Shown one piece after another: positions 1 to 9,800 of a DNA stretch of 32,108 bases. Position 1 is the first letter of the stretch. The number at the start of each line of letters is the position of its first letter. Origin of the DNA: Geodermatophilus chilensis (lineage in GTDB: Bacteria; Actinomycetota; Actinomycetes; Mycobacteriales; Geodermatophilaceae); contig NZ_NVPT01000047.1 of NCBI RefSeq assembly GCF_002802985.1, forward strand, positions 1-32,108. The letters run 5' to 3'. The notes under the pieces are model-generated. The model did not search any database. It was given only the letters and a program-made list of their open reading frames with translations, and was not told the DNA's origin. The position numbers and the translations under genes were made by a program.

Positions 1-11
1 AACCGGCGGCG

Positions 12-926
12 TCAGCCGACGGTTGCCGGCTCCCGGACGGGGGCAGGCGGGAGGGCCGACGCGAGCCGCGAGATGGTCGCGGCCACCTCGCCGTCGAGCG
101 GCAGCACCGGCAGTCGCGGGTTGCCGATCGCGAAGCCGGTCGCGCCGAGCGCGGTCTTGACCGCGGCACTGAAGGGGGCGGCCATGATGGCGTCGATCAG
201 CGGGTACAGCTGCGCCCACTCGTCGCGGGCCCGGTGCAGGTCGCCCTCGCCCATGGCGGCGTGGATGGACACCAGCTGGGCTGCCACGACGTTGGCGGTG
301 CCGGCCATGACGCCGGCGGCGCCCTCGGCCAGGGCGGCGAGCAGCAGGGAGTCCCACCCGACGAACGTGGCGACCACGTCGGCGTGGTTGTGGATGAGCC
401 GCCCGGCCTGCGCGATGTCGGCGGTGGTGTCCTTGACGTACCGGATGTTCTCGACCTCGCGGGCGAGCTCGCCGACCAGTGCGGGCGTCATGTTGACCCC
501 GGTCGCGACCGGCAGGTTGTAGAGCATGACCGGGATGCCGACCGACTCGGCGACGGTGCGCAGGTAACGCTTGGTCTCCTCGATGGTGAGCGGCTCGTAG
601 TACGGCGCCACCACCATCACCACGGAGGCGCCCGCCTGCTCGGCGTGCCGGGACAGCTCGATCGCCTCCGCCGTGCTCTGGGCGCCGGTCTGCGCCACCA
701 CCGGCACCCGGCCGGCCGCCTGGTCGATCACGGTCTCGACGACGAGCTTGCGCTCGGTGCTGCTGAGGGCGGTGAACTCGCCGGTCGACCCGCAGGCCAC
801 GACGCCGTGCACGCCGCCGTCGATGTTGCGGTCGACCACCCGCCGCAAGGTGGCCTCGTCGAGGCGGCCGTCGCCGTCGAAGGGAGTGAGCAGGGCGGAC
901 AGGACGCCGCGGAGCGGTGCGGACAT
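12..926 (-). CDS. DapA-family Schiff-base lyase/deaminase
   Basis: A 304-residue protein of the dihydrodipicolinate synthase/N-acetylneuraminate lyase superfamily, a cytoplasmic TIM barrel of normal family length. The GSTGE substrate-carboxylate motif is at residues 46-50, the catalytic Tyr is in LYNLP (Y136), and the Schiff-base Lys is in YVKDTT (K165). The ATG is preceded by GAGGAG at good spacing. It lies 48 bases downstream of the amine oxidase-like gene on the same strand, so the two are probably one operon. The superfamily includes true DapA, sugar-acid aldolases and 1-pyrroline-4-hydroxy-2-carboxylate deaminase of D-hydroxyproline breakdown. In this proline/hydroxyproline setting next to an FAD oxidase, the deaminase role is the most attractive, but this is inference. 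A housekeeping lysine-biosynthesis DapA is less likely in this context. Confidence 0.85.
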   Translation of the reverse strand: MSAPLRGVLSALLTPFDGDGRLDEATLRRVVDRNIDGGVHGVVACGSTGEFTALSSTERKLVVETVIDQAAGRVPVVAQTGAQSTAEAIELSRHAEQAGASVVMVVAPYYEPLTIEETKRYLRTVAESVGIPVMLYNLPVATGVNMTPALVGELAREVENIRYVKDTTADIAQAGRLIHNHADVVATFVGWDSLLLAALAEGAAGVMAGTANVVAAQLVSIHAAMGEGDLHRARDEWAQLYPLIDAIMAAPFSAAVKTALGATGFAIGNPRLPVLPLDGEVAATISRLASALPPAPVREPATVG

Positions 927-974
927 GGGGGAACTCCTCGCTGCAGTCGCTGGGTGGGAGGGGAGGGGTGGTCG

Positions 975-2351
975 TCAGGAGCGGGACGGCGCCGGGTGCG
1001 CAGCCCGGCCGGCGTCCAGGGTGTCCTCGGCGGCACCGGCCGCGGCCAGGCCCGTGTACACCGCGGTCTCGGTGTACTGGGTGCCGAGGTAGTCGCCGGC
1101 GAGCAGCACCCGGGTGTCACGCCGGGTGAGCACCGGCTGCAGCCGGGCCCGGCCGGGGAAGCTGTACACCGACCCCTCGGGCCAGCGGGCCACCTGGGCC
1201 TCCACGAGGGACGACGCGGTGCCGGGCAGGACCTGGTCGAGGTCGTCCACGTAGGACTTGAGGATCGTCTCGTCGTCCTGCTCGAGGAGCTGCCGGGCCA
1301 GACCGGCGGGGGAGAAAACCATGAAGCTGCTGCCGGGCAGCCGCTCGGGGCTGTAGCCGTGCACGTTGTTGCTCATGTTGAGCACCACGTTGAACGAGCG
1401 CTTGGGAGTAGCGATCGCGTAGGTGTCGTCCCACGGGCAGGGGCCGGCCTCGTCGGTGAGGAACGCGGCGCTCACGAACGGGCCGTACCTGACCTGGGCG
1501 AGGGCGGCCCGGACGTCGGCGTCGAGGTCGACCGCGATCCGGGAGCTCACTCCGGCCGGGGTGGCCAGGACGACGCACCGGGCCTCGACCTCGGAGTCGA
1601 TGCCGCCCTGGGTGTAGCGCACCAGCACCGAATTCCTACGGTGCACCACCTCCTGCACCGCGGCGCCGAGCTGCACGCGCGCGCCGAGCGCCGCGGCGAT
1701 GCGCTCGGTGAGGGTGGAGGGGCCGCCGACGATGCTGTGCGACAGGCCTGCGCCCAGGTTCCAGACGAGGTTGAAGTACCCGATGCCGGCACCGGCGGAA
1801 ATTTCGTGCATCTCCGCTGACGACCGGGTGACCGTGGGCTTGAAGAGCGCCTCGGCGTCCTCGGTCAGTTCGCCGACGTAGTCGGCGAACGTGGTGTCGT
1901 TCTTGAAGTCGTAGACCCGCTGCTGCCGGGTGGCCTCGTCCTCGCCCGGTCGGCGCTTGACCAGCCGGCCGTAGCGGGCCACGCCCAGGCGCACCTTCGC
2001 GCCCGCACGGATGAGGCTGGCGCGGTCCCGCCACGCCATGGGCACCCGAAACGGGAAGGTTTCCACTCGGCCGCTGAGCAGCAGCTTGCCGTTCATGCTC
2101 AGCCCGGCCAGGTTGCCGGGGACCGCGCGCGACGCCACCCCGGTGTCGGCCAGCAGCCACTGGGTCGACGAGGCCGGATTGCCGTCGTAGACGTGCCCAC
2201 CCCAGTTCACCCAGTAGCGGCCCCGGCGCTCCGAGCGGACCCGGCCGCCGACCCGATCGTCGGCCTCGAGCAGCACCACGTCGCGGTCGCGCAGCTTCCA
2301 TGCTGCCGCCAGACCGGCGATGCCACCCCCGACCACCACCACGTCCCGCAC
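975..2351 (-). CDS. FAD-dependent amine oxidase/protoporphyrinogen oxidase-like oxidoreductase
   Basis: A 458-residue flavoprotein. The N-terminus carries the dinucleotide fold VVVVGGGIAGLAAAW (residues 4-18), then an acidic strand end (LLEADDRVGGRVRS), the typical start of flavin monoamine oxidase/PPOX-like enzymes. The C-terminus has a second FAD-contact segment (VLLAGDYLGTQYTETAVYTG). The start is GTG with GGAGG five bases upstream. No signal peptide is visible. It is the first gene of a leftward pair with the DapA-family gene and is divergent from the betaine transporter, sharing a promoter region with a palindromic operator. The substrate cannot be read from sequence. An amine, a D-hydroxyproline or an N-methylated imino acid would fit the neighbourhood. 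A role in haem synthesis is unlikely given the context. Confidence 0.8.
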   Translation of the reverse strand: MRDVVVVGGGIAGLAAAWKLRDRDVVLLEADDRVGGRVRSERRGRYWVNWGGHVYDGNPASSTQWLLADTGVASRAVPGNLAGLSMNGKLLLSGRVETFPFRVPMAWRDRASLIRAGAKVRLGVARYGRLVKRRPGEDEATRQQRVYDFKNDTTFADYVGELTEDAEALFKPTVTRSSAEMHEISAGAGIGYFNLVWNLGAGLSHSIVGGPSTLTERIAAALGARVQLGAAVQEVVHRRNSVLVRYTQGGIDSEVEARCVVLATPAGVSSRIAVDLDADVRAALAQVRYGPFVSAAFLTDEAGPCPWDDTYAIATPKRSFNVVLNMSNNVHGYSPERLPGSSFMVFSPAGLARQLLEQDDETILKSYVDDLDQVLPGTASSLVEAQVARWPEGSVYSFPGRARLQPVLTRRDTRVLLAGDYLGTQYTETAVYTGLAAAGAAEDTLDAGRAAHPAPSRS

Positions 2352-2408
2352 TGCGTCCTCCAGAGATCGGTGCTCCTCCTGCCGCCCGCGCTCCCGGGCG
2401 ACGGGGCG

Positions 2409-2438
2409 TTGACGGCATGACGCAGATCACCCTAGTCT
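2409..2438 (+). promoter_or_regulatory. Candidate promoter for the betaine transporter operon
   Basis: TTGACG at 2409-2414 and TAGTCT at 2433-2438 are separated by 18 bases and read toward the transporter genes. The -10 box overlaps the left part of the palindrome at 2436-2449, so a bound repressor would block it. About 197 bases remain to the ATPase start codon. The call rests only on box similarity and position. Confidence 0.45.
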
Positions 2439-2458
2439 GTGATCACAGATCAACTCAA
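2429..2458 (-). promoter_or_regulatory. Candidate promoter for the amine oxidase/DapA pair
   Basis: On the minus strand TTGAGT (2458-2453) and TAGGGT (2434-2429) are 18 bases apart and read toward the flavoprotein gene. The whole operator palindrome sits inside the spacer. The same arrangement recurs at the proline dehydrogenase promoter at 25885-25913, which strengthens the call. Confidence 0.5.
2432..2451 (+). promoter_or_regulatory. Operator-like palindrome, copy 1
   Basis: TCTGTGATCACAGA at 2436-2449 is a perfect 14-base palindrome. The wider string CTAG-NN-TGTGATCACAGATC (2432-2451) recurs, inverted, at 25891-25910 with only the two N positions differing. It overlaps both divergent promoters between the amine oxidase gene and the transporter operon. 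Short perfect palindromes of this size suit a dimeric regulator such as a GntR/FCD protein, and one intact and one broken FCD gene lie in this window. Which protein binds is inference. Confidence 0.65.
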
Positions 2459-2634
2459 GAGTCACAGAGCGACGAGTCGACCGGGGGTAGGTGCCGCGAT
2501 GACCGGACGGTGCCCCGCACCGGAAGTTCCCCCGGCCGGACGGCGCCGACGAGGATCGCCGTCGAGTTCACGAGGTACTCGTTCCGCTTTCTGGCCGTGC
2601 AGCGGCCGACCACACTCACCGACGGGAGCACGCC

Positions 2635-3897
2635 ATGAACGCCATCGTGGCACGTGACACCTACAAGGTCTTCGGCAAGCGACCCGAGCGAGGCGTCGCG
2701 CGGCTGCGGGACGGCGCGACCCGCGAGGACCTTCGCAAGGACGGCCTCACCGCCGCGGTGATCGACGCGAGCTTCGACGTCCGCGAGGGCGAGATCTTCG
2801 TGGTCATGGGGCTGTCGGGTTCGGGCAAGTCGACGTTGATCCGCATGGTGAACGGGCTGCTGGAGCCGACGGCCGGCGAGCTGCGCGTCTACGGCGACGA
2901 CGTGGTGACGATGAACCAGCAGCAGCTGCGGGTCATGCGCCGCGAGAAGGTCAGCATGGTGTTCCAGCACTTCGCGCTGTTCCCGCACCGCACGGTGGGG
3001 CAGAACGCCGCCTACGGCCTGCACGTCCAGGGCATCCCGAAGCACGAGTGCGAGCCACGTGCCAAGGAGGCCCTCCGCATGGTGGGCCTCAAGGGCTGGG
3101 AGGACTCGTTCCCCGGTCAGCTGTCGGGCGGCATGCGCCAGCGCGTCGGGCTGGCCAGAGCCCTGGCGGCGGGCACCAACATCATGCTGATGGACGAGGC
3201 GTTCAGCGCCCTCGACCCGCTCATCAAGCGCGAGATGCAGGACCAACTGGTCGAACTGCAGCACGAGCTGGGCAAGACGATTCTCTTCATCACGCACGAC
3301 CTGAACGAGGCCATGCGCCTCGGCGACCGGATCGCCATGATGAAGGACGGCCGGATCGTCCAGATCGGCACGGCCGAGCAGATCCTCAACGAACCCGCCG
3401 ACGACTACGTCTCCCAGTTCGTCCAGGACGTCGACCGCACACGAGTGCTGACTGCCGGAAGCGTTATGGTCCCGCCGGTGGCCGTCGTCGGCAGGGACCA
3501 GGGGCCGGACGCCGCACAGCAGTTGATGCGCCAGCACCGGATGTCCCGCATCTTCGTCGTGGACCGCGACCAGACCCTGCGCGGTGCCGTCGATGAGGGA
3601 CGGGTGGCGGCCGCGGTGCGCGACGGCGCCCGGACCCTCGACGGCATCGTGGACGACAGCGTCCTCAGCGTGTCCCCGGACGCCCGGCTGTCCGAGCTGC
3701 TCTCGATGAGCGCGGCGAGCCCCGAGGCCCTCGCGGTGGTCGACGACGGACGGCACCTCATGGGGGCGATCGCGCGAGTCACCGTGCTCAGGGCCCTGGC
3801 CCAGTGCTCGGCGACGGCGAAGGCCGGCGACAACACGACCCACGAGGCGACCGGCTGGGCTCCGCTCCCGGCGCGCACGGAGGCGATGGCGCGATGA
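2635..3897 (+). CDS. proV: Betaine ABC transporter ATP-binding protein with CBS tail (ProV/OpuAA type)
   Basis: A 420-residue ATPase energising betaine uptake at the inner face of the membrane. Walker [10 protein letters not shown] is at 59-67, Q-loop VFQH near 109-112, signature LSGGM at 163-167, Walker B IMLMDE at 183-188 and switch His at 221. Residues from about 275 to 395 form a tandem CBS region, the module that senses ionic strength or nucleotide in ProV/OpuA homologues. The N-terminal extension before the ATPase core (KVFGKRP...) is typical of ProV. ATG is preceded by GGGAG. The stop overlaps the permease start as ATGA, so the two are translationally coupled. The catabolic neighbourhood suggests carbon/nitrogen scavenging as well as, or instead of, osmoprotection. 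Confidence 0.95.
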   Translation: MNAIVARDTYKVFGKRPERGVARLRDGATREDLRKDGLTAAVIDASFDVREGEIFVVMGLSGSGKSTLIRMVNGLLEPTAGELRVYGDDVVTMNQQQLRVMRREKVSMVFQHFALFPHRTVGQNAAYGLHVQGIPKHECEPRAKEALRMVGLKGWEDSFPGQLSGGMRQRVGLARALAAGTNIMLMDEAFSALDPLIKREMQDQLVELQHELGKTILFITHDLNEAMRLGDRIAMMKDGRIVQIGTAEQILNEPADDYVSQFVQDVDRTRVLTAGSVMVPPVAVVGRDQGPDAAQQLMRQHRMSRIFVVDRDQTLRGAVDEGRVAAAVRDGARTLDGIVDDSVLSVSPDARLSELLSMSAASPEALAVVDDGRHLMGAIARVTVLRALAQCSATAKAGDNTTHEATGWAPLPARTEAMAR

Positions 3898-4874
3898 GCA
3901 CGACCCCACTGGCGATCGAGGTGCCGAGGGCTCCCGTCGGCGAGGCGATCGAGAGCTTCTTCGTCTGGCTGACCACGAACCTGGGGGCCTTCTTCGACGC
4001 GATCAGCGAAACCCTCGACTTCGTCGTCGACGGGCTCATCGAGCTGCTCCAAGCTCCCGACCCCGTCATCCTGGCGGTGGTCTTCGCCCTGCTCGGGTTG
4101 CTGGCGGACGGATGGCGGCTGGGACTCATCTCGCTTCTCGGTCTGCTGTTCGTCATCAGCATGGACCAGTGGGATGCCGCTATGCAGACGCTGGCGCTGG
4201 TCCTCGTCTCGACCGTGGTGGCCGTGCTGGTGGCGATCCCGCTGGGAATCTGGGCTGCCAGCAGCGGACGGGCCAGCGCGGTGCTCCGGCCGATCATGGA
4301 CCTGATGCAGACGATGCCGGCTTTCGTGTGGCTGGTGCCGGTCGTCACGCTGTTCAGCATCGGCGTCGTCCCGGGCGTCGTTGCGACGATCATCTTCGCC
4401 CTGCCGCCCGGCGTCCGGCTGACAGAGCTCGGCATCCGCAACGTGGACCACGAGATCGTCGAAGCGTCCCACGCGTTCGGCTCCACCCCGCGCCAGACCC
4501 TTTTCGGCGTGCAGCTGCCGCTGGCGATCCCGACCATCATGGCCGGCGTCAACCAGGTCATCATGCTGGCCCTCTCGATGGCGGTGATCGCCGGTCTCGT
4601 CGGAGCCGAGGGGCTCGGCGGGGCGGTGACGGCAGCCATCGCGACGCTGAATATCGGCCTCGGGTTCGAGGCGGGACTCTCCGTGGTCGTCCTCGCGATC
4701 TACCTCGACCGCGTCACGGCCTCCATCGGGCACCGCAAGGGCGGGAGGGTCCTCGGCAGGCTGCGACGACGCAGGAGCCGGGCGGCCGCGGAGGTGGACT
4801 CCGTCGACGACGAGACGAGGCAGGAGGAGGAGCCAGCCGTGCCGGACCAGCTCCGCACCAAGATCGGCGCGTAG
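3894..4874 (+). CDS. proW: Betaine ABC transporter permease (ProW/OpuAB type)
   Basis: A 326-residue integral membrane protein. The start is the ATG overlapping the upstream stop (ATGA, 3894-3897). A longer in-frame reading from 3804 would run back inside the ATPase gene and is less likely. After an amphipathic N-terminal region come hydrophobic segments beginning near residues 55-75 ([17 protein letters not shown]), 80-90, 100-120, 140-165, 205-235 and 245-265. The EAA loop that docks to the ATPase is [16 protein letters not shown], starting at residue 190. The last ~60 residues are charged and cytoplasmic. It sits between the ATPase and the binding protein in one operon. Family members move glycine betaine, proline betaine, carnitine or choline, and the permease itself does not reveal which. 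Confidence 0.95.
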   Translation: MSTTPLAIEVPRAPVGEAIESFFVWLTTNLGAFFDAISETLDFVVDGLIELLQAPDPVILAVVFALLGLLADGWRLGLISLLGLLFVISMDQWDAAMQTLALVLVSTVVAVLVAIPLGIWAASSGRASAVLRPIMDLMQTMPAFVWLVPVVTLFSIGVVPGVVATIIFALPPGVRLTELGIRNVDHEIVEASHAFGSTPRQTLFGVQLPLAIPTIMAGVNQVIMLALSMAVIAGLVGAEGLGGAVTAAIATLNIGLGFEAGLSVVVLAIYLDRVTASIGHRKGGRVLGRLRRRRSRAAAEVDSVDDETRQEEEPAVPDQLRTKIGA

Positions 4875-4913
4875 CGCCGGACGACCTACCCCCTACTTCC
4901 GAGAGGAACGAGA

Positions 4914-5855
4914 ATGATCAAGCGACACCTGACCCCCCGCATCCGGCTGGGCGTGGCTGTGACGGCGCTGGCCATGGTGACGGCCGGCTGCGGAGGCGGC
5001 GGCGATGGCGGAAGCACTGCCAGTGCAGGTGGCAGTGCTTGTGGCACCGAAGACGACCCAATCACGTTTGGAATGGTTCAAGGATGGACCGACCAAACCG
5101 GCACGGGGTACCTGCTGGCGAACATCCTGCAAAACAACGGGTACGAGGTCGAGATTGAGATGCTCGCCGACAACGCGCCCGTCTTCGCCGCAACCGCGAA
5201 CGGGGACATCGACATCTTCTCGTCCACCTGGCCGGAGCGGACGCACGCGGCCTACATGGAGCAGTACGGCGATCAGCTCGAGGACCTCGCCACCTACTAC
5301 GAAGGCGCAGCGCTCTATCTGGCGGTGCCCGAGTACTCGGACGCCAAGTCCATCGAGGACCTGACCAGCCAGGCGGACGACTTCGGCGGCAAGGTTTACG
5401 GCATCGAGCCTGGGGCGGGTCTCATGAAGCTGACCAAGGAGAACGCGTTCCCCACATACGAGCTCGGCGACCAGTTCGAGCTGGTTTCGTCGTCCACCAC
5501 CGCGATGCTCACGGAACTCCAGAACGCCATCGACGCCAACGAGGAGATCGTGGTGACGCTGTGGCGTCCGTTCTGGCCCAACCAGACGATGCCCGTGCGA
5601 GCGCTCGAGGACCCCCAGGGTGCGTACGGGGACACGGAGGGCTTGCACACCATGGCTACCGAGGGGTTCTCGGAGGAGTGCCCCAAGGTCGCTGAGATGA
5701 TCTCGCACTTCAAGCTGACTGACGAGCAGTACGGCAGTCTCGAAGACGCGATCGTCAACAAGGCTGGCCAGGGCAACGAAGAGAAGGCTGTCGAGATGTG
5801 GCTCGAGGAGAACCCTGACTACGCACCGGAGCTGGCGCAGTACCTGAAGGGCTGA
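4914..5855 (+). CDS. proX: Betaine-binding lipoprotein (ProX/OpuAC type)
   Basis: A 313-residue extracytoplasmic solute receptor. A basic, hydrophobic signal peptide (residues 1-25) ends in the lipobox VTAGC with Cys26 as the lipidated residue, followed by a flexible Gly/Ser linker. Tryptophans expected for an aromatic cage around a quaternary ammonium are present: W58 (VQGWTD), W106 (SSTWPERT), W217 and W221 (LWRPFWPNQ). The ATG is preceded by GAGAGGAACGAGA and lies 39 bases after the permease gene. It is the last gene of the transporter operon and is followed by a strong hairpin. This gene looks slightly less GC-rich than its neighbours. The ligand is probably a small betaine; proline betaine is inferred from the catabolic genes nearby. 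Confidence 0.95.
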   Translation: MIKRHLTPRIRLGVAVTALAMVTAGCGGGGDGGSTASAGGSACGTEDDPITFGMVQGWTDQTGTGYLLANILQNNGYEVEIEMLADNAPVFAATANGDIDIFSSTWPERTHAAYMEQYGDQLEDLATYYEGAALYLAVPEYSDAKSIEDLTSQADDFGGKVYGIEPGAGLMKLTKENAFPTYELGDQFELVSSSTTAMLTELQNAIDANEEIVVTLWRPFWPNQTMPVRALEDPQGAYGDTEGLHTMATEGFSEECPKVAEMISHFKLTDEQYGSLEDAIVNKAGQGNEEKAVEMWLEENPDYAPELAQYLKG

Positions 5856-5866
5856 CGCACCGCGGT

Positions 5867-5899
5867 ACAGCGCCCCGCCCCGGGGAGGCGGGGCGCTGT
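5867..5899 (+). terminator. Hairpin terminator of the transporter operon
   Basis: A perfect 13-base-pair stem (ACAGCGCCCCGCC with its complement at 5887-5899) closes a 7-base loop, beginning 12 bases after the binding-protein stop codon. There is no U-run after it, as is common in high-GC actinobacteria. Confidence 0.85.
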
Positions 5900-5958
5900 G
5901 CGGTCCGCCGGAGCTGCAGGTCCCGCTCCGTCCACGGCTACCACAGATGGGAAACCGC

Positions 5959-6768
5959 ATGCCGGTCGCGTTGCGCGTCGCTCGTCTCTCCACCACTCCG
6001 GTCAAGGGTCTCGCCCTGCACCACCCCCACTCGATCGAGCTGACAGAGCATGGCGCGGTCGGCGACCGGGTGTTCTACCTCGTAGATGACACGGGGAGGG
6101 TGCAGAGCCTCACGGCCAACGCGGAGCTCTGTGCTCTCGCGGCGGTGTACGACGACGAGGACCACCGTCTCGAGGTCACCCGTGGCGGGGAGGTGGTGTG
6201 CGCCGGGGTCGTCGACACCGCCGGCCCCGTCGACACCGACATGTGGGGTCTGCGCACGATCACCTCCGACCTCGTCGCCGGGTCGCAGTGGAGCACGTTC
6301 TTCTCCGACGTCCTGGGGAAGCCGGTCCGCCTGGTCCGAGCGCGGGGCGCCGCCTACGACGTGCGCCCCGCGACGCTCCTCGGGACCAGCTCGGTCGATG
6401 AGTTGGGGCGCCGGGCCGGCCTCCCCGGCGTCGACCCACGGCGCTTCCGAATGCTGATCGAGTTCTCGGGCGGCGAGCCACACGTCGAGGACTCGTGGGC
6501 AGGCGTGCTCCTGCAGGTCGGCAGCGTGGTGCTGCGGGGCGGTGGACCGGTCAAGCGCTGTGCCGCCACCACGCGCAACCCGGGTTCCGGTGCGGTCGAC
6601 CTGCAGACGCTGCGACTCATCACGTCCTACCGCGGTCGCCACGACACCGTGCTCGGGGTCGGTGCCACCTTCGGGATCTACTGCGATGTCCTCGAGCCGG
6701 GCCCGATCTCCGTCGGGGACGGTCTGCTCGTCGACGCGACCGGTGAGCACCGAGACCTGCTCCGTTGA
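5959..6768 (+). CDS. MOSC domain protein (MOSC N-terminal barrel plus MOSC)
   Basis: A 269-residue protein. The N-terminal part (ARLSTTPVKGLALHHP) matches the MOSC_N beta-barrel domain. The C-terminal MOSC domain contains the single conserved Cys in the segment VKRCAATTRNP, the residue that binds sulphur or the molybdenum cofactor in family members such as mARC-like proteins. The chosen ATG (5959) has GGGA six bases upstream; an in-frame ATG at 5947 has no visible ribosome-binding site. It stands alone between the transporter terminator and the glutamate dehydrogenase. A link to betaine use is not evident; mARC relatives reduce N-hydroxylated compounds, so handling of an N-oxygenated by-product is conceivable but speculative. 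Confidence 0.85.
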   Translation: MPVALRVARLSTTPVKGLALHHPHSIELTEHGAVGDRVFYLVDDTGRVQSLTANAELCALAAVYDDEDHRLEVTRGGEVVCAGVVDTAGPVDTDMWGLRTITSDLVAGSQWSTFFSDVLGKPVRLVRARGAAYDVRPATLLGTSSVDELGRRAGLPGVDPRRFRMLIEFSGGEPHVEDSWAGVLLQVGSVVLRGGGPVKRCAATTRNPGSGAVDLQTLRLITSYRGRHDTVLGVGATFGIYCDVLEPGPISVGDGLLVDATGEHRDLLR

Positions 6769-6889
6769 CGGCCGTCCGTGGCCTCCCTAGGGTATCGGTG
6801 AAACTTTAGTCCAATTCCAACCCCCTGGGTGAGGCAGTGGGCGCTCACCGCCGCGCTGTCGACAGCACCTGACAGATCGTCTGGAGCCG

Positions 6890-9800
6890 ATGATGCCTCC
6901 GTCGCCCGTCCGCACCACCTCTGCGGAGGCGGCGGGGACGCCTCACCCCGAGTGCGCCACGGCCGTCGTCGACCCCTGGTGGCAGGCCCTACCGATACCG
7001 TTGCGCTCGCCGGTCGCGGCAGAACGGCTGCGCACGCAGTACGTCACCGCGGGTGCGTCCACCGACCTCGCCGACCGCTCCCCGCGCGACCTCACCGATG
7101 CCGTGACCTCGCACGTCGCCACCGGGACCCGCCGGCCGACGGGTGAGGCCATGGTGCGGATCGTCGACGGCGGCGTCTCGGGCGCGGGCGACTCCGCGAC
7201 CACAGTCGAGGTGGTCGCCGAGGACATGCCCTTCCTCGTCGAGAGCGTGACCGCGGCCCTGACCCGGCTCGGGCGGGGGATCCGGACGCTCGTGCACCCG
7301 CGCTTCGCCGTCCGGCGGGATGGGGCGGGAGTCCTCCTGGACCTGCACCCGGTCGACGACGCGCCGTCCGGAACCGCCGTCGAGGCCTGGATCCGCGTCG
7401 AGCTGGAGCGCACGAGCGACCCTGCGGCGCGGCACGCGCTCGGAGCCGAGCTCGCCGCGGTCCTCGCGGACGTCCGTGCGGCAGTCCGCGACTGGCACCC
7501 GATGCGCGACAGGGCACTGCGGGTGGCCGACGAGCTGGCCGCGGACGGCGGGCACGGTCGCCCCGATGAGGAGCTGCGCGGTACGGCCCGGTTCCTCCGC
7601 TGGCTCGCGGACGACCGCTTCACCTTCTTGGGCTACGCCGCGTACGACGGGCCGGCCAGCGAGGACCTCGGTCTCGCCCCGCGCCCGGGGACCAGCCTGG
7701 GCGTGGGTGCGGCGCTCCGGCTCCCCGTGCACGTGGGGGATCGGGTCCTCCGGGTCACCAAGGCGAACAGTCGAGCGACCGTGCACCGGTCGTCGTACTA
7801 CGACTCGGTGAGCGTTCCCCGGTTCGACCCGGACGGTCGGGTGGCCGGTGTGCACCGGTTCCTGGGCCTGCTCACCTCCAGCGCCTACACCGAGAGTGTG
7901 CGGCGCATCCCGGTCGTCGCCGAGAAGGTCGCCGAGGTCCTGTGCCGGTCCGGCTTCGCCCCCGGGAGTCACTCCGCCCGGGACCTGGTCAGCATCCTCG
8001 AGTCCTTTCCGCGCGACGAGCTGTTGCAGGCCGACATTCAGGAGATCCTCCCGACGGCGCTCGACGTCCTGCGTCTGCAGGAGCGCCGCCGTACGAGGCT
8101 CTTCGCGCGCTCCGACACGGCCGGCGGGTTCATGTCGTGCCTGGTGTTCCTCCCGAAGGACCGGTACACCACCACTGTCGGGAGCACGGTGGAGAAGCTC
8201 CTTCGGCAGTCCTTGGGCGGCGCCACGGCCGAGACCGCCCTGCACGTGTCCGAGTCCGCGCTGGCCCGCCTGCACGTGGTCGTCCGCCCGCGTCCCGGCG
8301 AAACGCTCCGAGGGGTCGACCTCGAGGAGCTCGAGGCCGCCGTCACGCGGGCGGTCCGCTCCTGGGAGGACGACCTCCTCGGCGCAGCCGGGGAGCGGCT
8401 CGGTGCCGCGGAGGGCACTGCTCTGGTGCGACGGTGGGCGGGCGGCCTACCCGGCGCGTACACGGCCGACGTCCGCCCAGTCCGCGCGGTCGACGACCTG
8501 CTGCACGCCGAAGCCCTCCTGGCCGAGATCGACACCCGGCTGTCCGCGGGCGACGCGGAGCAGCCGGTCTCACCGGTCGAGCCCCTGCCCGTGCTCGCAC
8601 TTCGCGAGGCCGCGGACGGGCCGCCGCTGACGTGGCGCCTCAGCCTCTACAGGTCGTCGCCGGCCACGCTGTCCGAGGTCCTCCCCGTCCTCACCGACCT
8701 CGGCGTGGAGGTGACCGACGAGCGCCCGCACCTCCTGGTGCGGGCCGACGGTCGCTCGGTCTGGGTCTACGACATCGGGCTTCGACCGCCTCACGACCTC
8801 GTATCCGGCGACGACGTAGCGGGCAACGACATGGAGGGGATGCGCGCCCGCTTCCGCGACGCCTTCGCGGCGACCTGGTCCGGTCGCGCGGAGAGCGACG
8901 CGCTCGGCCAGCTCGTCCTGGCGGCACGCCTGACCTGGCAGCAGGTGGCCGTCGTCCGGGCGCTGGTGTGCTACCTCCGCCAGCTCGGCCTGCCCTACAG
9001 CCTCGACTATCTCGCCGGCATCCTGCTCGGCGAGACCGAGGCCACGCGTCTGCTCGTCCGGCTGTTCGAGGAGCGCTTCGACCCCAGGCGCAACCAGGCG
9101 CCCGGAGAGCGGGAGCGGGCGACCCGGGCCGCGCTGGCGGCGGTCGACAGCGCGATCGAGGTCGTGACCGGCCGCGACGCGGACCGGGTCCTGCGCGCGC
9201 TGCTGTCCACCATGCAGGCGATCCTGCGCACCAACGCCTTCCGGACCGGGACGGACGGCGCGCCCCCGCAGCACCTGTCCTTCAAGCTCGACCCGGCCCG
9301 GGTGGACGGCATGCCGGAGCCGACGCCGGTGTACGAGATCTGGGTCCACAGCCCCCGGGTGGAGGGCGTGCACCTGCGGTTCGGGGAGGTCGCGCGCGGC
9401 GGCCTGCGCTGGTCAGACCGCCGGGAGGACTTCCGCACGGAGGTCCTCGGCCTGGTCAAGGCGCAGGTCGTGAAGAACGCTCTCATCGTGCCCACCGGCG
9501 CCAAGGGCGGGTTCGTCGCCAAGCTGCTGCCCGACCCGGCCGTGGACCGGGCAGCCTGGTGGGCGGAGGGCGCCGCCTGTTACCGCACCTTCATCAGCGC
9601 CCTCCTCGACGTCACCGACGACCTGCGCGTCGACGGGGATCGGCGGGTCGTGGTGCCCCCCGCCAACGTCGTCCACTACGACGGCGACGACCCGTACCTC
9701 GTCGTCGCCGCAGACAAGGGCACCGCCACCTTCTCCGACGTCGCCAACGCCATCGCGCAGGAACGGGGCTTCTGGCTCGGGGACGCCTTCGCCTCCGGTG

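Noticed and set aside
2455-3909. 484-codon minus-strand frame opposite the transporter ATPase
   Set aside because: It exactly mirrors the ATPase gene, which has all ABC motifs; the antisense translation has none.
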